A DNA stretch of 43,758 bases, from contig CAMOWU010000017.1 in the NCBI GenBank assembly GCA_946628545.1, positions 1 through 43,758 of the forward strand, in the 5' to 3' direction. The stretch is from an uncultured Bacteroides sp. Its GTDB lineage: Bacteria > Bacteroidota > Bacteroidia > Bacteroidales > Bacteroidaceae. Made by a program: the position numbers and the translations under genes. Shown here piece after piece: positions 26,575 through 34,390 of this stretch. The notes beneath the pieces were generated by a model that saw nothing but the letters and a program-made list of their open reading frames with translations, had not been told where the DNA came from and did no database searches. How positions within the stretch are numbered: the first letter of the stretch is position 1; each line of letters begins with the position of its first letter.

Positions 26575-26760
26575 GGAGTTACTGATGGTCGTTTCGCTCA
26601 AATATTGGAGCAGTGAGCGCAGAACCAACCGACGCTCGAAACAAGAGCAGAGCCAAGCTTGCTTGGACTATGCCTTGCAAGGAGGAGGAAAAAAGTTAAT
26701 CTTGGTTGAGCTATGCCAAGATTCCCGAGCAAGCTCGCCTACCCGTAACCTTTCGTGACA
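26575..26760. repeat. Hairpin-rich stretch of unknown role between the MFS and AAA-ATPase genes
   Basis: No gene is seen. The stretch contains successive hairpins: GTTTCG paired with CGAAAC (about 26592 and 26637), CCAAGC-TT-GCTTGG (26653-26666), AATCTTGG paired with CCAAGATT (about 26699-26724) and GAGC-AA-GCTC. The sequence GAGCCAAGCTTGCTTGGACT then ATGCC is echoed by the 72-bp insert in the nearby MITE copy. It could be a small structured RNA or a decayed repeat element. Confidence 0.5.
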
Positions 26761-26827
26761 ATATTCAGCACGCTATAATTACCGATAATTTGATTCAAAA
26801 TTATCGAATATAGATTTAAGGGGGCTT

Positions 26828-27037
26828 CTATAAATTGTCTTTCTGGAAAAATGCGATTAAGCGAGGAAGAGCCGAACTTGTTCGGACTATGCCGAGCGGT
26901 AGCATTTTAGACGATGTCAATTTTTGAAGGATTTCTTTAGCAGATGGCTGTGCGGCATGAGGGAGCAATGCGGGCATTGTGACCGAATGACAAGCAGCCA
27001 GATGCAAAGAAAGACCAAAATTTACGAAAGAGTTCAT
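26828..27037 (-). CDS. 69-residue open frame inside MITE copy 2
   Basis: The same frame as in copies 1 and 3 (MNSFVNFGLSLHLAACHSVT ... DNL), lengthened by 24 codons because the 72-bp insert is a multiple of three without a stop. No known domain. Whether it is ever translated is unknown. Confidence 0.25.
   Translation of the reverse strand: MNSFVNFGLSLHLAACHSVTMPALLPHAAQPSAKEILQKLTSSKMLPLGIVRTSSALPRLIAFFQKDNL
26847..26918. repeat. 72-bp hairpin block nested in MITE copy 2
   Basis: The block begins AAAAATGC and, near its right end, carries GCATTTT, giving outer complementary arms. Its centre holds CCGAAC-TT-GTTCGG (26872-26885) followed by ACTATGCCGAGC. The same design, CCAAGC-TT-GCTTGG then ACTATGCC, occurs at 26653-26674. 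It is absent from the other two element copies. Confidence 0.7.
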
Positions 27038-27161
27038 ATCAGCCCTTTTTATGGTTGATAATAATTGAACAGGGAATTTATAGAAGTCCCCTTAATAGAG
27101 ATTTTCCCCTCACCTATCTTCTCCTTTCATCCTCACAGACAGATGTTTTTTCGAACAACTA

Positions 27162-27259
27162 TTGCATGGCATTGAAAAAAATGTTATATTTGCATCGGTG
27201 GCGAAACTTTCCATCACATCCGTAGTATTGCATGGCATTGAAAAAAAATGCTATATTTG
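27162..27259 (+). promoter_or_regulatory. Duplicated promoter upstream of the AAA-ATPase gene
   Basis: Two near-identical blocks of about 37 bp (TATTGCATGGCATTGAAAAA ... TATATTTGCA) lie 67 bp apart. Each is a complete promoter: TTG 27162-27164, 20 bp, TATATTTG 27185-27192; and TTG 27228-27230, 21 bp, TATATTTG 27252-27259. The second would start transcription just before the 5' palindrome at 27268. Confidence 0.75.
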
Positions 27260-27267
27260 CAGCTGAA

Positions 27268-27326
27268 TGTAGGGACGCGACGTGTCGCGTCCACCATTGC
27301 ATCGGATGTGAGACGTCGCATCCCTA
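27268..27326 (+). repeat. Palindromic repeat pair forming most of the AAA-ATPase mRNA leader
   Basis: TGTAGGGACGCGACGT at the left and ACGTCGCATCCCTACA at the right are complementary at 15 of 16 positions, so the whole stretch can fold as one long hairpin; the left unit can also fold on itself. It begins 8 nt after the -7 box at 27252-27259 and ends about 20 nt before the ATG at 27347. Confidence 0.7.
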
Positions 27327-27346
27327 CACAAAAAACAACGAACTTT

Positions 27347-28921
27347 ATGAGAAGAAAATACCCCGTAGGCATACAGACTTTTTCTGAAATCAGGAAAGGT
27401 GGTTACGTGTATATCGACAAGACGGACTTGATGTGGGAGATGACACAAACGAAGTTCGTCTTCCTCAGCCGTCCACGTCGTTTCGGCAAGAGCTTGCTCA
27501 CCACCACACTCGACTCCTATTTCAAAGGACAGCGTGAGCTGTTCGAGGGACTGAAAATCATGGACTTGGAAGCAGAGTGGAACTCATATCCCGTGATCCA
27601 TGTAGATCTGAGTCCCGCAAAAAACCAGACTTGCGCTGAGGAACTTCAGAAAACCATACTTTTCTTGATGAAGCCTCTCTCAGCCATCTTTGGTAGGGAG
27701 GATGATGAGACTTCTCCTGGAAAGTTGCTCTGTGGTCTGATCCGGCGTGCTTTTGAACAAACGGGTAAACAGGTGGTGGTCATCATTGACGAGTACGACG
27801 CACCATTGCTCGATGTGCTGCATGAAGAGGAACAACTACCCGAATACCGTCGTGTGCTGCAGGAATTCTACCAGCCACTGAAAGCATCAGAGGCAATGAT
27901 CCGCTTCTGCTTCATCACAGGCATCACCAAGTTCTCACAACTCAGCATCTTCTCCACCATCAACAACCTCAACAACATCTCCATGCTTCCACAATATGCC
28001 GCCATTTGTGGCATCACGGAGCAGGAGTTCACCACCGACATGGCTCCCGACATTGCCATGCTCGCAGAGGAATACGAATGTACACCTGAGCAGATGCACG
28101 CCGAACTCAAACTGCAGTACGACGGCTACCGATTCGCTGGCAAATCACCTGATGTATATAATCCCTACAGCCTTTTGAAATGTTTCAACAACCAAATTGT
28201 AGATAACTACTGGTTCGACAGCGGAACACCCTCCTTTCTCATCCGACAGATGCGAAAGTTCCAGACCGACATCACCACAATGGATTGCATCGAGGCATCA
28301 GCCACATCTTTCGACCGTCCCACAGAAGCCATGACCACAGCATTGCCCTTGCTCTACCAAAGCGGATACATCACCATCAAGGACTACGACCGAAAAGCAA
28401 ACTCCTACGTCCTCGCTATTCCCAACAAGGAGGTGCGCACAGGACTGGTGGATGGGCTTATCCCCTCTTATGTTGGCATCGACAGCGGATGGGTGAGAGA
28501 CGGGTTTGCACTGAAATTCTGGCGACTGCTTCAGCACAAGGACATCCAAGGTGCGATGGAGGAACTGAAGGCTTTCCTCGCCGGCATACCCTACGTGGAA
28601 GGGTTCAAACAGAAACTGGCTGAGGTAAAGAATTACGAGGGGTTCTACGAATATACCTTCTGGCTCATCTTCAACATGCTCAACGTCTATGCCCGCACGC
28701 AAGTCAAGTGCATGGGAGGCCGCATCGACTTTGTGGTGGAGATGCCCGACACCACCTACGTCTTCGAACTCAAAGTCAACGGCACCGCCCAAGAGGCCAT
28801 CGACCAGATCAACAGCCACGGCTATGCCCTGCCCTACAAGACTGACGACCAGCAGGTAGTGAAGGTAGGCGTCCAGTTCGACCGCGACACCATGACCGTG
28901 GGCGAGTATATCGTGGATTGA
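27347..28921 (+). CDS. AAA-ATPase-like protein with C-terminal PD-(D/E)XK nuclease domain
   Basis: A 524-residue protein of a family very common in Bacteroidetes (AAA-ATPase_like plus PDDEXK_9, formerly DUF1703). It starts MRRKYPVGIQTFSEIRKGGY. Walker A is FLSRPRRFGKSLLTTTL (near residue 45) and Walker B is VVVIIDEYDAPLLDVL. The C-terminal nuclease-like domain has GGRIDFVVEM, then VFELKVNGTAQEAIDQI, keeping the Asp and E-x-K of the fold. The function of the family is not established; nucleic-acid related or defence roles are suspected. The frame extends upstream into the leader repeat and is not used as start because the -7 box overlaps it. Confidence 0.88.
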   Translation: MRRKYPVGIQTFSEIRKGGYVYIDKTDLMWEMTQTKFVFLSRPRRFGKSLLTTTLDSYFKGQRELFEGLKIMDLEAEWNSYPVIHVDLSPAKNQTCAEELQKTILFLMKPLSAIFGREDDETSPGKLLCGLIRRAFEQTGKQVVVIIDEYDAPLLDVLHEEEQLPEYRRVLQEFYQPLKASEAMIRFCFITGITKFSQLSIFSTINNLNNISMLPQYAAICGITEQEFTTDMAPDIAMLAEEYECTPEQMHAELKLQYDGYRFAGKSPDVYNPYSLLKCFNNQIVDNYWFDSGTPSFLIRQMRKFQTDITTMDCIEASATSFDRPTEAMTTALPLLYQSGYITIKDYDRKANSYVLAIPNKEVRTGLVDGLIPSYVGIDSGWVRDGFALKFWRLLQHKDIQGAMEELKAFLAGIPYVEGFKQKLAEVKNYEGFYEYTFWLIFNMLNVYARTQVKCMGGRIDFVVEMPDTTYVFELKVNGTAQEAIDQINSHGYALPYKTDDQQVVKVGVQFDRDTMTVGEYIVD

Positions 28922-29365
28922 AGGGTTATAGGTTATGAGGGATTGAGGATTGTTCAATGGTCAATGGAACTCTTAACTCCTAACTCCCTGTTCTGTATAT
29001 TCATACACGATTTATTGCAAAAAGTGGGCTTTTTCGCATAAAGAAACACCATTTTTAAGTATTCATTCAAATAAAGCAGTGAATATATTTCATCGATTGA
29101 ACAAAAATGCTTAACTTTGTAGCGAAATTGTGTCTTTCTGACACACAATAGCCATCCTACGATTGAATTCAAGGCTTGGACATGGCTGTCAATATGTTAG
29201 AATGACAGAAATAAGGTAAAAAGAACCCACCGTCTTTTCGATGAGATATCTTTGATGCAAACACCTGGCCAAAGAGGTGATAGCCTCTTGTTTCAGTGTG
29301 TTTCATCCACCTCATTTTTTAGGATTACCGAATAACAAAAAAAAAACAATAAAACACAAGATAAT
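28922..29365 (+). promoter_or_regulatory. Promoter and long structured leader of the decarboxylase operon
   Basis: TAACTTTG at 29112-29119 is a likely -7 element, giving a leader of about 240 nt before oadG. The leader holds TGTGTC-TTTCT-GACACA (29129-29145), CTGTCA paired with TGACAG (29186-29208), and a segment AAGAGGTG (29272-29279) that can pair with CACCT at 29262-29266, with CCTCTT at 29284-29289, or with CACCTC at 29308-29313, which is followed by ATTTTTT. This resembles a switchable attenuator but is unproven. Bases 28922-29100 hold nothing recognised. Confidence 0.45.
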
Positions 29366-29638
29366 ATGGAAAATTTACCCGAAGCGTTCAAACTGCTTGT
29401 AGTGGGAATGCTCACCGTGTTCTGCATTTTGCTCATCGTCATCTACTTTGGCAAACTGCTCATCGCATTAGTGAATAAGTATGCACCCGAAGAAGTGGCT
29501 AAACCTGCCAAGACCGCTGCACTCAAGAGCGGCCCCTCGGTATCTGTTGACCAGCAGACCATGAGCATCATTCAGGCTGCCGTTAGCCAAATCACTGGCG
29601 GAAAAGGCAAGGTGCAGAAAGTGGAGAAAGTGAGTTAA
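29366..29638 (+). CDS. oadG: Oxaloacetate decarboxylase gamma chain-like subunit
   Basis: A 90-residue membrane protein with one membrane segment at about residues 8-32 (FKLLVVGMLTVFCILLIVIY) and a short charged and Ala-rich cytosolic tail. The gamma subunit of sodium-pumping decarboxylases anchors the biotin and carboxyltransferase subunit to the membrane beta subunit, and its position ahead of the other two subunit genes fits. Small size and low complexity make the call partly context-based. Confidence 0.8.
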   Translation: MENLPEAFKLLVVGMLTVFCILLIVIYFGKLLIALVNKYAPEEVAKPAKTAALKSGPSVSVDQQTMSIIQAAVSQITGGKGKVQKVEKVS

Positions 29639-29708
29639 GAGTTAAGAAAAATAGGCTTTAGACTTTAGATTTTAGTTAAGAATTAAGAAATCAAGCAAAT
29701 ATACAAAG

Positions 29709-31547
29709 ATGAAAGAAGTGAAGTTTAGTTTGGTCTTCCGCGACATGTGGCAGAGTGCAGGCAAGTACCAGCCTCGCGTGGACCAACTCGTGAAAGTAGC
29801 TCCAGCCATCATCAGGATGGGCTGTTTCGACAGAGTAGAAACCAACGGTGGAGGTTTCGAGCAGGTCAACCTGCTCTTCGGAGAGAACCCCAACAAGGCG
29901 GTCCGCGCATTCACCAAGCCTTTCCATGAGGCTGGCATACAGACACACATGCTCGACCGAGCACTCAATGCACTGCGCATGAGCCCATGTCCCAAAGACC
30001 TGCGCAAACTCTTCTACAAGGTGAAGAAAGCACAGGGCACGGACATCACACGCATCTTCTGCGGACTCAACGACCCACGCAACATCATACCATCCATCGA
30101 GTATGCCAAAGCTGCAGGCATGATCGCACAGGCATCGCTTTGCATAACTCACTCACCTATCCACACGGTGAAATACTACGTGGATCTGGCAAAACAACTC
30201 ATCGACGCCGGTGCCGACGAGATCTGCCTCAAGGACATGGCAGGTATCGGACGCCCCGACAGCCTCGGAAAGATCGTGGCTGGCATCAAGGCCTATAAGA
30301 AGGACATCATCATACAATACCACAGCCATTCCGGACCTGGTTTCAACATGGCTTCCATCCTCGAGGTCTGCAAGAACGGATGCGACTATGTCGATACTGC
30401 CGTAGCACCTCTGGCATGGGGTACCGGACACGCCGACATCATCGCTGTGCAGGAGATGCTGAAGGACGCAGGATTCAAGGTGAAGGACATCAACATGGAA
30501 GCCTATATGGAGGTGCGCAGCCAAATCCAGGCGATGATGGACGACTTCCTGGGTTACTACTGCCCTGAACTCAACCGCATCAACAACTCACTGCTCGTCA
30601 AGCCAGGTCTGCCTGGCGGTATGATGGGCTCGCTGATGACCGACCTTGAGGAGAACCTCACCTCACTGAACAAATGGAAGGTGAAGCACAGACAGAAGGA
30701 ACTGACCACCGACGAGATCCTCATCAAACTCTTCGACGAGGTGGCATACGTATGGCCCAAGGTGGGCTATCCATGCCTCGTGACACCATTCAGCCAGTAT
30801 GTCAAGAACCTGGCACTGATGAACGTCATCCAGATGGAGAAGGGCAAGGAACGCTGGTCGATGATTGCCGACACCATCTGGGACATGATCCTGGGCAAGG
30901 CAGGAAAACTGCCCGGCGAGGTGGCTCCCGAACTCATCGAGATGGCCAAGGCCGAAGGACGTGAGTTCCTGACCTCCGACCCACAGGAGAACTACCCCGA
31001 CGACCTCGACGACTACCGCAAGAAGATGCAGGAGAAGGGATGGCCACTGGGCGAGGACGATGAGGAACTCTTCGAGTACTCCATGCACCCCACACAGTAC
31101 GAGGCTTACAAGAGCGGAAAAGCAAAGGCCGACTTCGAGGCCGACCTGGCAAAACGTAAGGCTGCCAAGAACGCTCCTGCCGCTGGCACCGCCGAACTGC
31201 CCAAGAGCATCACGGTGAACGTGGGCGGACAGAACTACAAGGTGGAAATCGCTTACGGCAACGACATGCCGGCTGCCACCGCCGCTGCACCCGCAGCCGC
31301 AGCACCTGCTGGTGAGGGAGCCGACTTGCTGGCACCACTGGAGGGTAAGTTCTACCGCGTGAAAGACACGAGCGAGCAACCCAAGAACGTGGGCGACCAA
31401 GTGAAGGAAGGCGACGTGGTGGGCTACATCGAGGCCATGAAGACCTACAACGCCATCCGCGCAGACCGTGACGGTGTGATCACCGCCATCCTGGTCAACT
31501 CGGGCGACTCTGTGGAAGAAGACGACGTGATCATGAAAATAGGATAA
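29709..31547 (+). CDS. oadA: Biotin-dependent carboxyltransferase/decarboxylase alpha subunit
   Basis: A 612-residue two-domain protein. The carboxyltransferase domain (about 1-480) keeps the likely catalytic set: Asp in VFRDMWQSAG, Lys in ICLKDMAG and two His in YHSHSGPG. A Lys, Ala and Pro-rich linker (about 480-545) leads to the biotinyl domain with the attachment site EAMKTYN, Lys578. It would take CO2 from oxaloacetate or a related carboxylate onto biotin, for release by the membrane beta subunit. It might instead act on methylmalonyl-CoA or serve in pyruvate carboxylation; sequence alone does not settle the substrate. It lies 70 bp after oadG and 6 bp before oadB. Confidence 0.88.
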   Translation: MKEVKFSLVFRDMWQSAGKYQPRVDQLVKVAPAIIRMGCFDRVETNGGGFEQVNLLFGENPNKAVRAFTKPFHEAGIQTHMLDRALNALRMSPCPKDLRKLFYKVKKAQGTDITRIFCGLNDPRNIIPSIEYAKAAGMIAQASLCITHSPIHTVKYYVDLAKQLIDAGADEICLKDMAGIGRPDSLGKIVAGIKAYKKDIIIQYHSHSGPGFNMASILEVCKNGCDYVDTAVAPLAWGTGHADIIAVQEMLKDAGFKVKDINMEAYMEVRSQIQAMMDDFLGYYCPELNRINNSLLVKPGLPGGMMGSLMTDLEENLTSLNKWKVKHRQKELTTDEILIKLFDEVAYVWPKVGYPCLVTPFSQYVKNLALMNVIQMEKGKERWSMIADTIWDMILGKAGKLPGEVAPELIEMAKAEGREFLTSDPQENYPDDLDDYRKKMQEKGWPLGEDDEELFEYSMHPTQYEAYKSGKAKADFEADLAKRKAAKNAPAAGTAELPKSITVNVGGQNYKVEIAYGNDMPAATAAAPAAAAPAGEGADLLAPLEGKFYRVKDTSEQPKNVGDQVKEGDVVGYIEAMKTYNAIRADRDGVITAILVNSGDSVEEDDVIMKIG

Positions 31548-31553
31548 TTCAAG

Positions 31554-32789
31554 ATGGAAGATATACTGATAAGACTATACAACATGACGGCTCTGGCCGA
31601 CTTGATCGCCGACCCGTCGTACCTCGTGATGTACTGCATCGCCTTCGTGCTCCTGTACCTGGGCATTGTCAAGCATTACGAGCCATTGCTGCTCATACCC
31701 ATCGCCTTCGGTGTGCTCATCGCCAACTTCCCCGGAGGCGACATGGGAGTGCTGCAGGCTGCTGAGGACGGAACCATCATCAAGGACGGCAAGACTTTCA
31801 ACATCTGGGAAATGTCGCTGCCTGCCATCGCTCATGATCTGGGCTTGATGAACTTCCTCTACTACATGCTCATCAAGACGGGATTCCTGCCACCTGTGAT
31901 CTTCATGGGTGTGGGTGCGCTGACCGACTTCGGACCTATGCTGCGCAACCTCCGTCTGGCTATCTTCGGCGCCGCCGCACAGTGCGGTATCTTCCTGGTG
32001 CTGATCTGTTCTGTGCTGATGGGATTCACCCTCAAAGAGGCTGCTTCTCTCGGCATCATCGGTGGTGCTGACGGTCCTACAGCCATCTTCACCACCATCA
32101 AGCTGGCTCCACACCTGCTGGGTCCCATCGCCATCGCAGCCTACAGCTACATGGCACTGGTGCCTGTGATTATTCCATTGGTAGTCAAGATGTTCTGCAC
32201 GAAGAAAGAACTGATGATCAACATGAAGGAGCAAGACAAGCTCTACCCCAACAAGACGGAGTTCAAGAACATGCGCGCACTGAAGATCATCTTCCCCATC
32301 GCAGTGACCACCATCGTGGCTATCTTCGTGCCTACTGCTGTCAGCCTCATCGGTATGCTGATGTTCGGTAACCTGCTGAAAGAAATCGGTTCTGACACCA
32401 GCCGACTGTTCGACACTGTGAGCAACTCCATCATGAACACTGCAACCGTCTTCCTCGGTCTGTGCGTAGGTGCAACCATGACCTCACAGGCTTTCCTCAA
32501 CTGGACTACCATCGGTATCGTGGTCGGCGGTTTCCTAGCTTTCGCACTGAGCATCACTGCCGGTATCTTCATGGTGAAGCTGGTCAACCTCTTCTCCAAG
32601 AAGAAGATCAACCCGCTGATCGGTGCCACTGGTCTGAGCGCCGTGCCTATGGCAAGCCGCGTCTGCAACGATATCTCCACCAAGTACGACCCGAAGAACC
32701 ACGTGCTCAACTACTGCATGTCGTCCAACATCTCTGGTGTGATTGGTTCGGCTGTGGCTGCCGGTGTGCTGATTTCGTTCCTCCAGTAA
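31554..32789 (+). CDS. oadB: Sodium-pumping decarboxylase beta subunit
   Basis: A 411-residue integral membrane protein of the OadB/MmdB family that decarboxylates carboxybiotin and exports sodium. It has about nine to eleven membrane segments. Family motifs include FPGGDMGVLQ, GVGALTDFGPML, a GGADGPTAIFTT segment with the essential Asp, and GATGLSAVPMASRVC. The C-terminus NYCMSSNISGVIGSAVAAGVL is typical. It follows oadA by 6 bp and is closed by a hairpin at 32801-32832. Confidence 0.95.
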   Translation: MEDILIRLYNMTALADLIADPSYLVMYCIAFVLLYLGIVKHYEPLLLIPIAFGVLIANFPGGDMGVLQAAEDGTIIKDGKTFNIWEMSLPAIAHDLGLMNFLYYMLIKTGFLPPVIFMGVGALTDFGPMLRNLRLAIFGAAAQCGIFLVLICSVLMGFTLKEAASLGIIGGADGPTAIFTTIKLAPHLLGPIAIAAYSYMALVPVIIPLVVKMFCTKKELMINMKEQDKLYPNKTEFKNMRALKIIFPIAVTTIVAIFVPTAVSLIGMLMFGNLLKEIGSDTSRLFDTVSNSIMNTATVFLGLCVGATMTSQAFLNWTTIGIVVGGFLAFALSITAGIFMVKLVNLFSKKKINPLIGATGLSAVPMASRVCNDISTKYDPKNHVLNYCMSSNISGVIGSAVAAGVLISFLQ

Positions 32790-32800
32790 TCATATCCAAC

Positions 32801-32832
32801 AAGGGGATGGCCAGTTGTTGACCATCCCCTTA
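32801..32832 (+). terminator. Terminator-like hairpin after oadB
   Basis: AAGGGGATGG pairs perfectly with CCATCCCCTT around an 11-12 nt loop. The following TATTGTTTTC is only moderately T-rich. Confidence 0.7.
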
Positions 32833-32869
32833 TTGTTTTCTCACGAATTTGCAACCAAAGGACTAAAGA

Positions 32870-32926
32870 CTAAAGCCTAAAAACTAAAGCCTAAAGCCTA
32901 AAGTCTAAAGCCTAAAGACTAAAAAA
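32870..32926. repeat. 7-bp CCTAAAG tandem array before nhaC
   Basis: About eight units of CTAAAGN or CCTAAAG run up to the nhaC start. The array abuts the initiation region, so length changes could alter translation or transcript structure. A milder version of the same vocabulary (GACTTTAGATTTTAG) occurs between oadG and oadA near 29660. Confidence 0.75.
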
Positions 32927-32928
32927 CA

Positions 32929-34389
32929 TTGAGCACCAAACACATCCGCGACGAGCACGTCCTACCCCACCCGCTTGTATCTGCCATACCCATCCTTGTG
33001 CTGATAGGTTTGCTGGCATTGATCATCATGCTCTTCGGCAGCGACTCGCTGTCGGGAGGCAGCCAGATTGCCTTGCTGATGGGCATGGCCGTCTGTGTGT
33101 CGATCAGCATGAGCGTCTATCATGTGCGTTGGAAGACCTTCGAGCGGCAGATCATGAAGACGATAGGCGAGGTGTCGCTGACGCTGCTCATCCTGCTGGC
33201 TGTGGGCATGCTGTCGGGATCATGGATGATCAGCGGTGTGGTGCCAACGCTCATCTACTACGGCGTGCAGATCATGTCGCCCAACTTCTTCCTGGTGACC
33301 TCATGCCTCATCTGCGCACTCATCTCGGTGATGTCGGGCAGTTCGTGGACCACCATCGCCACCATCGGAGTGGCTCTACTGGGCATCAGCCATGCCCTGG
33401 GCATTTCCGAGGCCTGGACGGCGGGAGCCATCATATCGGGCGCCTACTTCGGCGACAAGATGTCGCCCCTGAGCGACACGACCATCCTGGCATCGTCGAG
33501 CACCGGTGTGGATTTGTTCGTGCACATCCGCTATATGGTGTTCACAACGGTCCCTACCTTCCTCATCGCACTGACCATCTACCTCATTGCGGGCTTGGGA
33601 GGCAACAACGGCGCTTCTATTCAGGTGTCGCAATACACGGAAGGACTGGCTACCACCTTCAATATCTCACTGTGGACACTGATTGTACCGGTCTTCACAG
33701 CCATTTTGATTGCCCGTCGTGTGCCTTCACTCATCACACTGTTTTCCTCGTCCATCCTCGCCGGCATCATGGCATTGATCCTTCAGCCCCATATCCTGAC
33801 ACAAATCGGTGGTGGTGAGGGATTCTCTTATGGTGCATCGCTTTGCCGCGGACTGGCAATCACCTACTTCGGCAGCACGGCCGTAGATACGGGCTTCGAC
33901 TCCTTGAACGAACTGGTATCGACCAGCGGCATGGCGGGCATGCTCAACACCATCTGGCTGATTCTCTGCGCCATGTGTTTCGGAGCGGTGATGGTGGCGA
34001 GCCGAATGATTGTGAGCATCACGAACGTGATTGTGAGCATGGTGCGCGGACGACTGAGTCTGGTGGCATCGACTGTGGGAACGGGTCTGTTCTTCAACAT
34101 CACCACGGGCGACCAGTTCATCTCCATCGTCTTGACTGCCGACATGTATCGCGAAACATACCTCAAGCAAGGCTACGAGCGACGTTTGCTGAGCCGAACA
34201 ACAGAAGATGCCGCGACAGTGACATCTGTACTGATACCATGGAACACCTGTGGCATGACGCAAGCCACAGTACTGGGGGTAGCCACCCTCACCTACCTGC
34301 CCTATTGCTTCTTCAATCTACTCAGTCCCCTCATGGCGCTCATCATGGCTGCCACGGGATGGAAAATCAAGAAAGAAGCAGACTCATGA
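32929..34389 (+). CDS. nhaC: NhaC-family sodium/proton antiporter
   Basis: A 486-residue inner-membrane carrier with about 11-12 membrane segments. Family features include VLLGISHALGISEAWTAG with GAIISGAYFGDKMSPLSDTT in the core, which is a strong NhaC signature, and VLIPWNTCGMTQATVLGV near the end. The first in-frame start is TTG at 32929; no ATG occurs before the first membrane segment, so either TTG is used or a start was lost. Directly after the decarboxylase operon, it likely exchanges sodium and protons in one sodium cycle. It ends one base before the opposing peptidase gene's stop. Confidence 0.9.
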   Translation: MSTKHIRDEHVLPHPLVSAIPILVLIGLLALIIMLFGSDSLSGGSQIALLMGMAVCVSISMSVYHVRWKTFERQIMKTIGEVSLTLLILLAVGMLSGSWMISGVVPTLIYYGVQIMSPNFFLVTSCLICALISVMSGSSWTTIATIGVALLGISHALGISEAWTAGAIISGAYFGDKMSPLSDTTILASSSTGVDLFVHIRYMVFTTVPTFLIALTIYLIAGLGGNNGASIQVSQYTEGLATTFNISLWTLIVPVFTAILIARRVPSLITLFSSSILAGIMALILQPHILTQIGGGEGFSYGASLCRGLAITYFGSTAVDTGFDSLNELVSTSGMAGMLNTIWLILCAMCFGAVMVASRMIVSITNVIVSMVRGRLSLVASTVGTGLFFNITTGDQFISIVLTADMYRETYLKQGYERRLLSRTTEDAATVTSVLIPWNTCGMTQATVLGVATLTYLPYCFFNLLSPLMALIMAATGWKIKKEADS

Positions 34390-34390
34390 A

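Larger units (their letters stand above)
26820..27091. mobile_element. MITE-like element, copy 2, with a 72-bp insertion
   Basis: Inverted ends GGGGGCTTCTATAAATT and AATTTATAGAAGTCCCC are flanked by TTAA on both sides (26816-26819 and 27092-27095). The element is 272 bp because a 72-bp hairpin-forming block (26847-26918) sits between TTCTGG and AATTTTTGAAGG, which are contiguous in copies 1 and 3. The internal minus-strand frame remains open through the insert. Confidence 0.88.
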
